The notes under the pieces: model-generated
Told to the model about the DNA's origin: nothing
The model's database searches: none
What the model saw: only the letters and a program-made list of their open reading frames with translations
In this document: positions 1-11,233 of the stretch, piece after piece
How positions within the stretch are numbered: position 1 is the first letter of the stretch
How the letters are laid out: every line of letters starts with the position of its first letter
Program-made: the position numbers and the translations under genes
Assembly: GCF_030867095.1 (NCBI RefSeq)
Contig: NC_081824.1
Span: 239,408,719 to 239,472,718 of the forward strand
Source: Alligator mississippiensis
Taxonomy: Eukaryota > Chordata > Crocodylia > Alligatoridae
DNA: 64,000 nt
Reading direction: 5' to 3'

Positions 1-225
1 TGGGACTGCCTGCGGCATGGCAGCCCCAGGAAATGCCAGGACTGAGGATCCCCCTGGTGAAAGGTGGGTAGGAGGTGCCATAACCTCCAGCTACCACACG
101 CACGTACACAGTCCTGGCTGGGAAGAGCCCAGATGTATCACGTCTTTGACAGGCCTGAGGCTTGCTGGTTGCAGTGGAGTTGTAAGGCTCCAGGTGAGCT
201 CAGCTTAGCTGCCTGGGGTGCCAGC

Positions 226-1214
226 TTTCGGGTTGAAAAACTCTTCATCTGGCTAAGGAAACACCTGCAGTTGGTGTGTGTGCTATTCCTGGATAGAAGG
301 AATAGTAAAGAAGTCAGAGACTGGCATGCAATGCAGGCAAGAAAGCCAGTCAGTGAAAATGGAAATGGAGGCATCAGGGGGTGAGGGACAGGTTGAGGTG
401 GGGAGGGAAGGGGGATGTAGCAGAGCAGGTATAAGTGGAGAAGTACCTGGACAGTCAGATGCCTGGCAGGCTGTAGTGTGTCAGAATTCCAATGCCTATA
501 TTGAGTCCAACAGTTCCTGTACCTACTACCTAGGAGGCTGATGAAGTGCAGCTCTTAGGCTCGTCTGTGAAAAGTGGTTTGTAAATTCCCTTTGAGGATC
601 AGGCCTGAGAGACTGGAGACAGGTGGTGTTCTGTTGTTGTCTTTGATAGATTTTTGGTGTGCACTCATTCTGGTGCACAGTAGTTGCTTGGTGTCTCCAT
701 GTAATTTCCATCATGGCACTTGGTGCCTTGACAGAGATAGGTACTGTATTGTGACTATATCTCCACACTGGAGATATTGTTGGCAGGTTTTGCGTGTCTT
801 GTCACGGCATGGCCTGGATCCATTCAGCGTGTTTTGGACTGTAGGAAGTTGACTTCTGGTGATGAAGTTAGAGAGGTTCAGTGTTTGTTTGAATTTACAA
901 ACCACTTTTCACATGTAGGTACAGAAACTGATGGACTCAATATAAACATTGGAATTTGGACACACTACAACCCACTGGACATCTGACGCCCCAGGTACCT
1001 CTCCATTTTTACCTGCGCTGCTACATCCTCCTTCCCCGCACCCTCAGCCTATCCTTCACCACCTGATGCCTCCATTTCCATTTTCACTGACTGGCTTTCT
1101 TGCCTGCATTGCATGCCAGTCTCTGACTTCTTTACTATTCCTTCCATCCAGGAACAGCACACACACCAACTGCAGGTGCTTCCTCAGCCTGATGAAGGGT
1201 TTTTCAACCGAAAA
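226..1214. repeat. Large imperfect inverted repeat, ~1 kb
   Basis: The left arm (about 226-588) reappears as its reverse complement at about 891-1214. Shared landmarks are the motif ggttgaaaaa near 231, the segment around the cacctgcagttggtgtg string, the ggaggcatcag segment near 368, and gtggtttgtaaatt near 574. The arms look roughly 80-85% identical by eye and enclose a ~300-bp unique spacer. Such a structure could be a non-autonomous DNA transposon with very long terminal inverted repeats or two copies of one repeat in opposite orientation. Short open frames in both arms are by-products of the duplication. No transposase is visible. Confidence 0.75.
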
Positions 1215-1656
1215 CCTTGCTAAGATATATTTCTGTAACCATTCAGTTGGTCTGCTAAAAGATACTTGATTAGATTGATGCAAAGAACCTTGTCTGCCAG
1301 TGCCATGTCCTTAGACCAACACCCCTAGCACCTGACTGGAAGGATGCAGGGCCCTGGGCACATCTAAGCCCCAGGGCTGGGGCTGGCAGAGAGAATTCTC
1401 TGGCAGCTGGTGGAGAAGAAGCTCTTGCAGGAGAAGAAAGAAAGGCTCTGTCACAGTTGGACTGCCTGAGATTCTGCTGGTGCTACTGTTCTGCTCACTA
1501 AGTTATTATTACCTGTTGTTATTTAAAGTGGTAGACCTTATTTAATGTGGTAGACTGGAGGGGAGGAGGAGTCCTCATTGAGGCACACTACCTCATTGGG
1601 GCCTCATTGGGGCCCACGACTGAGGTATCATGTAGAGGCCCCAGTTCCAGTGAACC

Positions 1657-1657
1657 A

Positions 1658-1689
<32 letters not shown>

Positions 1690-1704
1690 GTACGTACGTA
1701 CGTT
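1657..1704. repeat. (CA)n followed by (ACGT)n microsatellite
   Basis: About 15 CA dinucleotides run directly into four to five copies of the self-complementary tetramer acgt. This is simple sequence repeat DNA. Confidence 0.95.
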
Positions 1705-1884
1705 ACGAGATTTGCTTGACAGCAGCTTGAGGTGCAGTTTCCCTGCACCTATTTCCTTGAAACTTGACAGGCTTCATGCCCTCAAAATGGACTACCATCT
1801 CTCAATGTTCACTCTAATAAGCAGCGGTCCATGAGTGTGCTGCTTCAGTCTGTAAGTGTGCTGCTTTTGTCCCACCTCCCCTTT

Positions 1885-2465
1885 CAGTGCAGCGTGGGAC
1901 ACTTACCGAAGGTAAGCTCCTCACTCTTCACCTGAGGCAGGCAGTGGGGGCTGGAGGCTGGGGCCTGGAGGGCAGGGGCCTGGGAGCTGGAGCTTGAGGG
2001 GGCTAGACCTGGAGGGCTGGGGCCTCGGCCACTGGTGTGGGCTCCGCAGGCTCTGGGAAACTGCTCCGCTCTCCTGCATCGCCTCAAGGAGTGAGGAGGC
2101 ATGTTGCATCAGGGCTGGGGAGTGGAGCACTTCCTGGAGCCTGCAGAGCAGTTCCCCGGGGCCAGCGGAGCCTGTGCCAGCCCCTGCCCCTGCCCCAGTC
2201 TCCATCCCTGTCTTGCCTCACCTCGGGGAGGAGCTGCTGCCTGCCCCAAATGATGCTCTGCCAGCTCTGGGGAACTGCTCCACGGGCTCTGCTGGCTCCA
2301 GGAAGTGCTCCACTTCCCGGTCCTGATGCCACATGCCTCCTCGATCCCCAAGGCGATGCCGGGAAGCGGAGCAGTTCCCCAGACCTGGCAGAGCCCACGC
2401 CAGCCTCCATCTCCAACTCCACCTCGGGGAGGACCTTATCTTTAGTAAGTGTCCCATGCCACAGC
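1885..2465. repeat. Palindromic GC-rich element with terminal inverted repeats
   Basis: The left end (1885-1920) contains cgtgggacacttacc. The right end (about 2430-2465) carries its inverse, gtaagtgtcccatgcc, with further matching through the aaggtaagctcc region. The interior is also inverted: similar segments around gcagttccccggg and ggagcagttccccag and the cttcctgg/ccaggaag blocks face each other, so conceptual translations of the two strands look alike. This fits a foldback-type non-autonomous DNA element. I could not fix a target-site duplication, so the superfamily is open. Long open frames across it are a GC effect. Confidence 0.65.
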
Positions 2466-2639
2466 CCAGCTCCATTCCCAGTGGGTGTGTGGACTGAAAA
2501 AGTTGGCGCATGGCCAGACTTTTACTTGTGTGTGGCTATGCATGTGTGCACCTTAGAGGGAACCTTGCCATCCCTGCTGTTTTCATCCAAATCTGCCAAA
2601 AAATGACAGACATAGGCAGTTTCATGCTTCCTCATTATA

Positions 2640-2790
2640 GCCTATGGGTGAAACATTGAAACAGCATCGAAACTGTGAAACAAAACAGAACAGTGCTTTC
2701 AAAATGAAATGGAACTTGAAACGAAACACTTTCCTATTGAAATGACGAAACAGAAGTCAAAACAAAATGGCGTTGTTTCGCACGGCCCTA
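2640..2790. repeat. GAAAC-rich repeat ending in a possible hAT terminus
   Basis: The stretch is full of gaaac and gtttc words and ends in tttcgcacggccc. The reverse complement of that end resembles hAT-type terminal repeats. The matching left terminus was not found, so this is a tentative 3' remnant. Confidence 0.3.
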
Positions 2791-5504
2791 AAGAGCAGAA
2801 CTTCAAAACTGCTTGCTAGTCTTACGTAGCAGTTGTGGACTGGGGTTTGAATTTAATGTGCAATAAGAATGCTAAATATTCAGGAAAACTGGGATGTGTG
2901 TCTGTCAGATTAGCAGAGCCAAACTTATCAGAGGCTTTTGTAGTAGTATTGGAATGTTGTTGGAGAAAATTTTAACATTTTTACCCTTAATTTCAGCCAC
3001 AGTTCTCTACAACAGGGATAATGATACCCCTTATTCAAAAACGTTATGCAGATAAATTCACCAATATTTGTTAAGTATGCAGATATTATGATGAGACAAC
3101 AAAGAGGAAACCAGTAATTTTATGTTCAATGGAGGGTTTGTGATAAGTAGCTTATGCAATGTCCTGGGACCCCGTAACGAATGGAGAGGATAAAATGAAA
3201 TAACTGTCCTTTCACTGAATGAGTCAGGGGTCCTGTGGAAAAAAATAGTATGCATAACTAAAAAAGCAGCTAAACACTATTGCATAGTGTATACAAAGAA
3301 GGTGGCTGGCTGTATATGTTTGACTATGTAAAGATATATATTACATGGTAAAGACTGCAACAGCCTAAGGGGCTAGGGAGCAGATCAAATAATATTACCT
3401 TTTCCATTTCAAATTTGGTGCACTTAACAGAGGAAGCCTTAATTACTGTTCTAGCCGTCTCTGTTCCATGCTCAGAAGCAGCAAAACTTAGGGGTTTGAA
3501 AGGCTGTGAGTATTTGACAGTAAAGGTGTTCTGTATTGTATATTGTATATAAAAACTATTTGTGATAACACAATGTTCCATCACAGTTTGGTGAGAATTA
3601 TTTTCTTTTAAGATCATGAAAACAGCAATTGTACTGCTAACAGAGCAGCAACACAAACACCTAACACCTACTGGATTCTATATCAACATTTTCTCTCCTT
3701 AATTTTTAGAGAAAAGAGAAATGTTTCCTACACGCTCTTCTGTATTATCATCAGTTATGGTGACCGTGTTCTTTAAATTCATTTTGAATCTGTGTTTCCT
3801 GTCATGAGTAGATTGGAAACAGGAGAGCAGAGTGAAAGTTTTCTATTGCAAACATCTGTGTCTGAAAAAGGATTGTGTTTCCATGTCCTAAAACATCAAG
3901 GGAAAAAGCTAACCCTCCCCAGACACACACCTATAGTTTGCAGCAGTAAGGAGTTTTTAGAAAGAATTGGTTTACTATGGTAAATAGAAAGATAAAATCA
4001 GCTATTATTTCCAGTAGTTTGTCCAGCCAGAACGTCTGAGGAGAGCTCTAGCCATAATGATGGCAGAGACCTACCTGCTTAGGATCTATTTAGGTGCCAC
4101 ATAAATGACTGCTATCAATTACATATTAATTTCTCTTGTTTCTTAAATTCAGTTTTATATGCAAATATTGCTGTTTATATTTGTAACAGGAGGGGGCAAG
4201 GGGAATATTTAACCAGGTATAAATTATATAATATCCACCGTCCAGAAGGAGTGGGTTTGAACCCAATCAGACTACATGAAAATAACAGAGTTACTTCTCT
4301 GGGGGTTTCCAGAATACACGAGTGGGAAGGGAAGGAAAAGGAAAGGGAGCGGGGAACGGTGTTAGGGAGAATTATCAAAGGCCAGTATTTACTTGTGTTA
4401 TGTAATGTTCTTACAGAACCATGAATCTGAAGGAAAAAAAACTGAGTGGTTGAGAGGTTCCTGCCACCTTTGTGCACCTCCAACTCCTTTTTAAACCTTC
4501 TTGATACAGTTGTGCATTTAATATAAATAGTATCCAAAATGCTTAGTACTAGATTTGTAGAATCTCCCTGACACTGATCCCCAGAGATAAGGCTGCCTTT
4601 ATGCAAAGCCAGCACAACTCTGACAAGGGACTTTTAAAACTTATACTCTGGATTAAGTCTCAAGTCAGCATCATTTTTTCATGCACTGAGGAAGCTTTTG
4701 GTCATATGGAATGGCAATTTCTCATCTCTATGTGGGAAACATCTGTAATGGACCCCATCCTATTTTCTTGGATTGAATTGATGTACTCTGCTACATCTCC
4801 TCAAATAACTGTTAATGGAGTTAGTGAAATCATCTTACTCTGGAGAGATTTACTAACAGGGAGACCTTATCTCCAGATGGTCCAGCCTGAAAGTGATATT
4901 CCCCTACCAAATTTTTTTTATAAAAAACCCTAAACTCTATATTAAAATAATGTTAAGACTGCAAATCTTTATTACTAATGTCATAGGAAAAAAAATAAAA
5001 TCACTTTGAAGTTTTAAATGAACATTGCAAAAGTAGGAAAATATCAGTTAAAAAAACTTAAAGCTCTTTTATGTAGATTGAAAGGTCTAGAAATGCAGTT
5101 AAGGACACCAAAAAAAGCCTGGCATGATAAAGAGAGTTCTGCATTCAAAAGCTTGTCTAACTTTATCCCAACTACATAGTCCAATAAAAGATATCACCCT
5201 AAGAAATCCTTGGCTCTCACATAATTTCTGGACCATCACAGCTACAACATCACTCTTATACTGCTTAATTCTTCTCTGTAACTTTAGTCATCCAGATTCA
5301 TGAGACAGCCTTATACCTGTATAACTTCAATAGTGCAACTGCTGTCACCTTTCTTCATTGTGCCGTACTGGTTATATGGCAATATGCAGCACTCACATAT
5401 AACATATCTAAGTTAGTTATATGTTCTCCCACAAGAAATAATTAATTAATTTACTCCCAATGAAATCAATGGGAATTGCATATTGCTTTTGAAAATACCA
5501 CTAT
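2791..5504. other. Intergenic or intronic DNA with little recognisable
   Basis: AT-rich DNA without a convincing exon or repeat border. A short segment at about 2995-3060 (cagttctcta followed by cagggataatgatacc) resembles the 3' half of a MIR SINE on the plus strand but is too diverged for certainty. Open frames of up to 146 codons (minus strand, 4175-4615) show no recognisable domain. Confidence 0.4.
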
Positions 5505-5612
5505 GTGCAAGTTACCAAGGTCAGGAAGAAAGTCTTGTGTGAGGGCCAGGAATTGAACTCAAATTTGAAGTCCCATTTCATGCCATTACCGCATGGCCAC
5601 TTTTTCCTCCCT
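5505..5612 (-). repeat. Probable MIR-type SINE relic
   Basis: Read on the minus strand, the segment has the order expected of a tRNA-derived MIR element: a region like its B box (plus-strand ggaattgaactc), then a stretch corresponding to the core ending near gttaccaaggtcag. It is short and diverged. A MIR relic would be an ancient amniote insertion; a related CORE-SINE is the main alternative. Confidence 0.45.
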
Positions 5613-6009
5613 GATACATGTACCATTTATATGACTCACCATTCACTTATAAAAATAAAAACATCAGTGAGCACGTCTACATGAGATGCTTAACTTCTCA
5701 TTACCATAGCACATCTCTACACATGCACATACTTATTATGCAGTAAACCTCCCTAATCCTGAGTAAACTTGCTACCTGCAAATACAAGTAGCAAATTTAC
5801 TGAAGACTGGTAATGGCACTGTGGCACTTTTGTAGACGCCTGACTGGGAGCAAAATCTGTTCCTGGTCAGCCATCTACCAGGGGGCAGGACATAGCTCCC
5901 TGCCCTGGGAGCTGCCACAGGAGCCCAGGTGGAGACTATGTCCCTCTGCCTTGGCATCAGGGAGCTCTAAGCCCCCTCATCCACAGTCACAATCAGGGAG
6001 TGAGGGGGC

Positions 6010-6330
6010 TGGGAGCTGCTTATCTCCCAGCAGCAGCTTCAGGATCATGGGGCCACTGGGAAACCCTTATCTCCCAGCAGCAGTTTCATGACTATGGGGC
6101 TGCTGCTGGGAGATAAGCATCTCCCAGCAGTAGCCCACAGTTGTGCAGTCAATGCTGGAAGATAAGGGTCTCCCAGCAGCACCCCTGCAGTCCCAGAGCT
6201 GCTGCTGGGAGATAATGGTCTCCCAGGAGTGGCCTTGCAGTCCTGGAGTTGCTGCTGGGAGATAAGGGTATCCCAGCAGCAGCCCCATGGTCCCAGAGCC
6301 ACTGCTGGGAGCTCCCTGCTGGTGCAGGCT
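6010..6330. repeat. Minisatellite with hairpin core (~57-bp unit)
   Basis: About five imperfect units share a core in which ctgctgggagataag is followed at once by its inverse, tctcccagcag. Every unit is therefore a potential hairpin with arms of about 10-12 bp. Linkers between cores vary around words such as ccccatggtcccagag. Unit positions are near 6023, 6075-6130, 6150-6180, 6200-6230 and 6250-6285. Open frames on both strands here (6045-6537) only reflect the repeat. Confidence 0.85.
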
Positions 6331-8099
6331 GGGAAGCCTCTTCCCCACCCAGTTCTGCAAGTGCAGATTCACATTGTGGCCTACCTCATGACCCCTACAC
6401 CCACCAGGAATTCCTTGGTGATGAAACACACGCATACCCTTCTCTCTCCATTCTGGGAAGAGTGGCTCCTTTGAAAAAAAAAAATTCCCTCTCATGGACC
6501 TGTTAGGGAAACTCTCAGAAAGCCCTAATAGGACCACAAATGGTCAGTTAGCAAATATAATATAAAAGGTTTTTATTTAAGCATATTAGCACATATGGGG
6601 AAAGTGGGAGACAGGTTGGTGGGAAAAGAGGGAGAACTGGGAGCAGTGATTCAGGCAGTGGTGACTTCATAACAGTGCAGGAATCCTCCCCTGCTGGACA
6701 CCCAGCTTCACCCCAAAACACTTTTCACTATTGACAGCAGCAGAGAAACAGTCCCAAGAGATGGGGGCAATGATAATATAATGAGAACCAAAGTCCAAGA
6801 TATCCAAGCACACCCCTAAGAGACTGGCTTCATCCACCAGTCACCCGTAATTGTTCTGCATCTTTGGTGGCCAGTTGCTTGGATGTAACAGGATGGGGTG
6901 GCCAAAATACAGAATCCCCTTCTGGATCCACAGAGATGATTAAAGTCCCAGTGCCCAATCTCCATAAGATGTCCAGGACTGACAAGAAGTTGGGATAGTG
7001 GCTGTGAAAACTTTCAGTTTACAATCTCCCTAGGTTTTCAATCTCTTTTCAGCTGTGCATCCTCCATCCTCTCTCATTCTCCTACCATAGCCACAGTTCT
7101 CAGCTGCAAGGGAAAAAGGGGGAAAGGGAATATCTGTTCTAAGCAAAGGATGGTTCCAGAATGTTTTTCTGCCCACTTGGAGCTACCCAGGATGAAAGGC
7201 TGGTTGTGACAGTCACTGGCTGTACAAGGTGTGTTACAAAGCATTCAGTTTACAGAGCTGGCTTTGTGCCCAGGGTGGAGGACAGTCAGATCAACCGGTC
7301 CCTAGACAACAGCCAGTCCAACAGTTGTTTTATGGTTTGTAATTCATGTGATGTAAGGAACTAGTACTGTATTATCATATAGCTTTGAAGTGTGATCCTC
7401 ATATTCAAAGAGATGCATAGTCAATGAACCCATCATATCTTGCTCTCCCTTTCCATAGCTCAAAATTGTCCAGCATGACCCTATCCTCTAGAAGGAAAAG
7501 AGCAAGGGAGGGGTTGCCTCTCCCACTTAAACAGCTCCTTTCTCCAGTACAGGGATACCAACATCAGGAGCACATAAGGGAGAAAGTCCTTGTCCTGCAC
7601 AAATTCTAGGAATTCCCATCTGACAACCTGGGGGTTCCTGCAGTACCTAGGGTCCTATACCTCCAAGTGAGACACGATGGTCTGGACAACAATAAGTGTT
7701 GGTCACTGACTGTTCCCAGGAAATATTATCCCCCTCTGCCCTGCTTTAAAGTGGCAGAGCACACTACTCCAGAGGACAGACCTGAGGAACCAAAAGGGAA
7801 AAGGGATGGTAGGGAATGAACCCAGGCCATAGGGGGAACAGAGCAGATTGTGAAATTACCCTTCTGAGTTCCTTCTAGTATAAGGATCAGAAGGCTGACT
7901 AAGCTATGGAGCAACAGTTGTTGCTGTTTGCTCCATTTTACAGAAAACTTTGATTAATTTATAAAGGGTCTTTGTTGCCTTGCTCCATCCTCAGCCATCA
8001 TACCTAAGACTGGGCACAGGGGGAGGGGGAGTGGGGGTGGGAAGAGGAAGCAAATCAGAGGCTGAGCCAGTGCCTTAGGCTTAGTCCAAGAACCAGTTC
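6331..8099. other. Unassigned DNA
   Basis: No exon, RNA gene or bounded repeat could be recognised. The longest open frames are under 90 codons and unremarkable. A run of A at 6474-6484 and A/T-rich ttttatttaag near 6571 may mark the end of an unknown retroelement, but no body was identified. Confidence 0.35.
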
Positions 8100-9003
8100 A
8101 GGGCCAATCAGGGAACTGGGAATGTTTTGGTGCTGGCTTTTAAAGTGCCCACAGACATTCTGCTGCGTGCTGCAGCATGAGGAGGAGCAGAGATAATGAA
8201 TACTAAGAAATCCTCCAAGACAGCCAAATGTGTTTCAGCACTTGACCATGTGAGACCGTATCCTGCAGCGACCTTGCACGCAGATGAAGGCAGACTCTTC
8301 TGTACCTCCTGCAATGTAACTTTGGATGTGTTGAGGAAAACCAGCATAGATCAACACTTTAGAGTCCAAGGCACACATGATGCGGAAGGCTGATGCAGAG
8401 TCTAAAAGTCAGAGCAAGAAAGAAGCAACCATGTCCTCCCTCTTTAAAAGGACCACAGAAAGCTGTTTGGCAAGGCAAGAGGCAGCATTTTCCCTCATGG
8501 ACGCTTTCGTGGCAAACATCCCACTGGAGAAACTTGACCAGCCCAAGTTAAGGAGCTACCTAAACCAAAACCAACAAACTTCACCAAGACTATCTCCCTG
8601 CAGTGACTGCTCTGCAGGCACAGTCCACAAAGACTGCCTTAGCAGAGTATGACTCCTTCTCCATTATGGCTAATGAAGCCACCTACCCTCAAGATAACTG
8701 CATGCTTCACATTTTATTTGAACCACAGAGATGGACAGACCAGGGACTAGCTGTGTTTTAAATTGAGCTGGTTCACTTTACATCTGTCAATTTTTCTATT
8801 GCATCTCAGGCCATCGTGAAGATAAGTGTCACCTATGGCGTAGACTTTAACAACATTTAAGCGATATGCAAGGCTTTCTCCATTGTGCTCCAAGGAATGC
8901 TGCCCAATGTTGTTCATGTCATCTGCAATGTGCATATTCTGTCTTTAGTAAGTGACATCTGGAGCATGCAGTTCCCCATTATGGATAATCTAAGTGGTGG
9001 TTA
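8100..9003 (+). pseudogene. hAT-family / CGGBP1-like transposase pseudogene
   Basis: Three reading-frame pieces line up as one diverged protein of the kind shared by CGGBP1-like and hAT transposases. The first (8196-8393) has a zinc-finger/BED-like motif, FCTSCN with a downstream DQH. The second (8377-8652) has the hAT-like stretch NIPLEKLDQPKLRSYL. The third (about 8607-9003) includes YDSFSIMANEAT, where family members usually have an acidic D-E-T motif, and a later VHVICNVHILSLV. At least one frameshift and stops near 8758 and 8858 break it. A CCAAT box (8104-8108) and TTTTAAA (about 8137) lie upstream and could be the old promoter. Family assignment rests on remembered motif order; the gene is not functional as read. 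Confidence 0.65.
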
Positions 9004-10978
9004 ATGCCTTTTGCAGGCTCAATCAGGGGATTAAGCCCATGGAAGCCATAAATTGACATGTTAGAATCAAAGTTATGGTTTGGGACCATTTGGCAATCTG
9101 CAGCGAGGAGTGGGACTATCGGGACCCCTCGGCCAATCAGAGGCATGGGGGGGGGCCTGCTGCACTCAGCCCATAAAAGTGGCAGCCGGCCCTAGGATCT
9201 GCCTGTGAAATTGGCTGGCCTCTATGTCAAGTTCAGGAGACCCCTATTCATGGGTCATGAAATCTCAAGGCCAGGGCATAAGACTGTTGTGCATCAAATG
9301 AGCCATCAGAGGAGATGGAGGGGGCAAAGCAGGAAACAGATGCTGGTGTCATTGTTTACCTCCTCTGAGTGGAAGACCCTGATAGAGTTCCATCAGGATG
9401 ACTGTGCAGATGTCTTGCGGAAGGGAATTGCCCAGGCTGGGTGCATGACCATGTTGCAAACCAAGAAGACTGAAAGCAACCATAATGGCAGTGGAGATCT
9501 CCATGTGCACCTTCTGATATGGTGACCAGTACTTTCAAGATGCTGGTGGAGAGCTTCAGGTAGGTGAGGGGGCTTCAGTAGGCTGCCTTAGCAGTCCTCA
9601 GCAGGTAGACAGAAAACACTGAGGGCAATTTACATTTTGTGCCACCATCATATGTTCCAGCCCTATATCTTTTGGGCCACCCACCACCTAGCACAGACCA
9701 CTCATACATACCTCAAGGTTTGGCATAGTCCTCTACACCATCCATCACCCATTCCCCCCCTGGACTGGAATATGCACCAAGCCATGCTCCAGGACAAGCA
9801 ATAGAGCATGGGTTTCGTGGATAGCACACCCACAGTTGCAGCAGGTTGAGAGCTACCCCACCTGCCCTCAACCTTCCAGATGATGGGCTAGGGGTATGGG
9901 CAGCAGCACTACTCAGGACAGGGGCTGGGGCACCTACAACTATGTCACTTGGGACAGGAGCAGAGACAGGAGTACCCATAGCAGCAGCACTCAGGTGAGA
10001 TCCCAGGATCGGGTGTCCTCATTCTCTGTTTAGAGCAGGGGAGCGTAGAAGCAGCAGGACTTCTGCTCCGCTGTTCGGAGGTGGGAGCAGACCTCACAGT
10101 TGTCTTCTTCCTCCCTGAGTCAGTTCTTCCCCACAACAGCAGTTCAACAGCCTCCTCAGAAACTTCCTCCCTGAGTCAGTCCTTCCCCACAACAGCCTCC
10201 TCAGGAACAGAAGGTCTGGGCAGCAGTCCCGCTACACCCCAGGGTACACTGCCTGGGTGCACACTACCAACTAAGCAATCCCTGAGCTCCTATGAACAGT
10301 ATTTCATTTCAGGATCTTGGCATTCCCAGGACCATGAGACTGGACCTCAGTCAGTCAGAGACTATGTGGCAGGCAGGACCTGACCTCACTGAACAATTAT
10401 GGACACCCACAGCTCTCTGTCACTTGCACAGTGAATTGCACTTTCCCCATCTGTGGCCAGCCTACGGTCCCAGGTCTCTAACAGTCACTGAGAAGTCAAG
10501 GAGTTGGGGCTTGCAGCATTTCTCCTCTTCTGCCGGGATTCTGACCCAGATACCAAGCAGGGAAGAGTTGGAGCCTCTCATGGAAAGATCCTCCCTCCAG
10601 CCCACTCAACTCATTACTTGCATACGAGGCCAGGATTCCACAGCACTCCACATGAAAGGACTCCCTGTCTCCCTCAAGCATCCAGTGAGTGGCATTGGGA
10701 GGAGGGGGCAGTCAGACACCCAAAGCAGATGATCTCTGGCCACACCCCTATGCATGACTGTGATGATTATGTGCTTGTATTGTTTGTTTTGATGTTATAT
10801 GTTGAAAATGGGGGTTTTTTTGGACAGTCTTTGTTCTGGTGGGGAAAGGCTTAATGGCTGGTATGCAGAGGGTCTGGGTATGGTCTGGCTAATAGCACTC
10901 TGCTTTCTGGATGGTGCTGGAAGGAGGTCAACCAAAGGCTTAGGAGATGGTGCCACCATTTGGGGTTTGGATACCTCG
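9004..10978. other. Unassigned, possibly part of a mobile element
   Basis: A CCAAT box at 9133-9137 and a TATA-like cccataaaag about 35 bp on, near 9170, form a promoter-like pair. They stand before a 106-codon plus-strand frame (9205-9525) with no recognised domain. 10081-10732 holds overlapping Ser/Thr/Pro-rich frames, also unrecognised. Some of this may be 5' sequence of the CR1 that follows. Confidence 0.3.
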
Positions 10979-11095
10979 CCCCTGGTACAGTTTTACCACA
11001 GTGGTCTACACACAAGGGATGGTATTCACCTCATGAGCAAAGGGAACAAGCTCTTCACTCTGAGAGTCACCAGACTTGTTGAGAAGGATTTTTAA
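10979..11095 (+). pseudogene. CR1 ORF1 3' end (esterase-like tail)
   Basis: The frame ends in TRDGIHLMSKGNKLF followed by RLVEKDF and a stop at 11093-11095. DGIHL matches the C-terminal Asp-x-x-His block of the SGNH-esterase-like domain that CR1 ORF1 proteins carry. The upstream part of ORF1 is not recognisable here. It is followed after ~140 bp by the ORF2 endonuclease, the normal CR1 order. Confidence 0.5.
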
Positions 11096-11233
11096 ACTAG
11101 ATATGTCCAAGGGCCAGGGAATGGGTTCAACTGCTGTAAACAATGCCGCTAGCCACAATGACACACGGGAAGGTGTTCAAGTACTGGACAACCAGATAAG
11201 TACTGATACAGGTGGCATGATAGGAAACCTGAG

